Shown here one piece after another: positions 63,294-64,000 of a stretch of 64,000 bases of DNA. Origin of the DNA: Phormidium sp. OSCR (GTDB taxonomy: Bacteria > Cyanobacteriota > Cyanobacteriia > Cyanobacteriales > Geitlerinemataceae); the NCBI GenBank assembly GCA_001314905.1, contig LJZT01000011.1:1-64000 (forward strand). The letters run 5' to 3'. A program made the position numbers and the translations under genes. The notes beneath the pieces are model-generated. The model saw only the letters and a program-made list of their open reading frames with translations. It was not told where the DNA came from and did not search any database. Each line of letters starts with the position of its first letter. Within the stretch, counting starts at the first letter, position 1.

Positions 63294-64000
63294 CTAGACT
63301 AAAACTTGCTGCCATTCCAGACGGTTGAGCGTATGAGAACGCTCCAACGCCCGCTCAAAGGAATCGAGTTTCGGCTCAATGGTGAGTGGTTCACCAATAT
63401 AACCTTGAACCGCTTCTTGGGTTTTCAAGCCATTGCCAGTAATATAAACCACGGTCACTTCATCAGGGTCAATTTTGCCCGCTTCTACTAATTTTTTGAG
63501 GGTGGCGATGGTGGTTCCGCCGGCGGTTTCGGTGAAAATGCCTTCGGTTTCTGCCAATAACTTCATCCCGTCGATGATTTCAGCATCGGTGACGGATTCG
63601 ATGCTGCCATTGGTTTGGTTGGCAATATCGACGGCGTAAATACCATCAGCGGGATTGCCAATAGCAATGGATTTAGCAATGGTGTTAGGTTTGACTGGGG
63701 CGATGAAGTCCCGTTTTTCTTTATAAGCGCTGGCGATGGGAGAACAGCCTTCGGCTTGGGCACCACTGAAACGAACGGCTTTGTCTGCAACTAAGCCGGT
63801 TTCGACAAATTCGCGGAAGCCTTTATAGATTTTGGTAAATAGCGATCCCGAGGCCAGGGGGGCGACAATATGATCCGGCAGTTGCCAACCGAGTTGTTCG
63901 GCTACTTCAAAGCCTAGGGTTTTTGAACCTTCAGAATAGTAAGGACGCAGGTTGATGTTGACAAATCCCCAACCTTGGGTGTTGGCCACTTCTGAACAGA
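63294..64000 (-). CDS. thrC: Threonine synthase (C-terminal part; 5' end outside window)
   Basis: About 235 residues of a fold-type II PLP enzyme are visible, reading CSEVANTQGWGFVNINLRPY at the window edge. Then come YYSEGSKTLGFEVAEQLGW, PLASGSLFTKIYKGFRE and TETAGGTTIATLKKLVE, ending HTLNRLEWQQVLV. This matches the C-terminal two-thirds of threonine synthase, which converts O-phosphohomoserine to threonine. The N-terminal part with the PLP Lys lies beyond 64000. The ThiS/MoaD-like gene follows on the same strand. Confidence 0.92.
   Translation of the reverse strand, partial: CSEVANTQGWGFVNINLRPYYSEGSKTLGFEVAEQLGWQLPDHIVAPLASGSLFTKIYKGFREFVETGLVADKAVRFSGAQAEGCSPIASAYKEKRDFIAPVKPNTIAKSIAIGNPADGIYAVDIANQTNGSIESVTDAEIIDGMKLLAETEGIFTETAGGTTIATLKKLVEAGKIDPDEVTVVYITGNGLKTQEAVQGYIGEPLTIEPKLDSFERALERSHTLNRLEWQQVLV

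Overview
The window looks like chromosomal DNA from a filamentous, Phormidium/Geitlerinema/Sodalinema-like cyanobacterium. Three things suggest this: the palindrome GCGATCGC (HIP1) is abundant in most regions; there are cyanobacterial signatures such as short dispersed intergenic repeats, TTCCCTG heptamer arrays, AAA-like/WD40 proteins, a DUF4347/RTX giant protein and a FutB-type iron permease; and GC is moderate outside two AT-rich patches. The genus is an inference. I see no rRNA, tRNA, CRISPR array or intact insertion sequence.

Region 1 (1-4831) is a repeat-rich accessory zone. It holds a UPF0175/DUF3368 toxin-antitoxin pair, an orphan antitoxin-like gene, a frameshifted DUF2887-DUF4351 (Rpn-type) nuclease gene, the tail of a second copy of that gene, and a Uma2 endonuclease-like gene. 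They sit in mosaics of short dispersed repeats, with one MITE-like inverted-repeat element and back-to-back tandem duplications.

Region 2 (4832-31971) is a 27-kb surface-glycan cluster. An AT-rich, HIP1-free part (4.8-11.2 kb) encodes two methyltransferases, a WbqC-like protein, a PglD/NeuD-like hexapeptide acyltransferase, a five-bladed-propeller (GH43-like) protein, and, on the other strand, WecE- and WecF-like enzymes for dTDP-Fuc4N formation and Fuc4NAc transfer. Next comes an oxidoreductase, sugar N-formyltransferase and PLP aminotransferase cassette that suggests an amino or formamido sugar. A complete core of the CDP-3,6-dideoxyhexose pathway follows (RfbF, RfbG, RfbJ/S-like reductase, RfbH). 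Downstream are large glycosyltransferases, a TylF-like methyltransferase and a pyruvyl transferase. The cluster ends in a 2146-residue chain that joins a GT-A domain, a zinc-ribbon methyltransferase, a GT4 domain, a GT41/SPINDLY-like domain and five copies of a roughly 130-residue helical module. One more copy lies in the 19791-22481 protein. No Wzx flippase or Wzy polymerase is visible.

Region 3 (32-37.7 kb) is mostly housekeeping: an unpaired HigA-like regulator, a dienelactone hydrolase, a short S1-domain protein, RsmI, an exported protein and Lnt. Region 4 (37.7-46.2 kb, minus strand) is a three-gene array of AAA-like ATPases. The first has an N-terminal HTH; the other two each carry one membrane helix and a long WD40 half. 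I consider it the best candidate for a poorly described signalling or defence system. Region 5 starts with a histidine kinase (47380-49896) whose N-terminus has every key residue of plant ethylene receptors. It continues with an exported protein, an orphan ParA, FutB, the DUF4347/RTX giant, MiaB, a GT4 glycosyltransferase, a ThiS/MoaD-like sulfur carrier and a partial threonine synthase.
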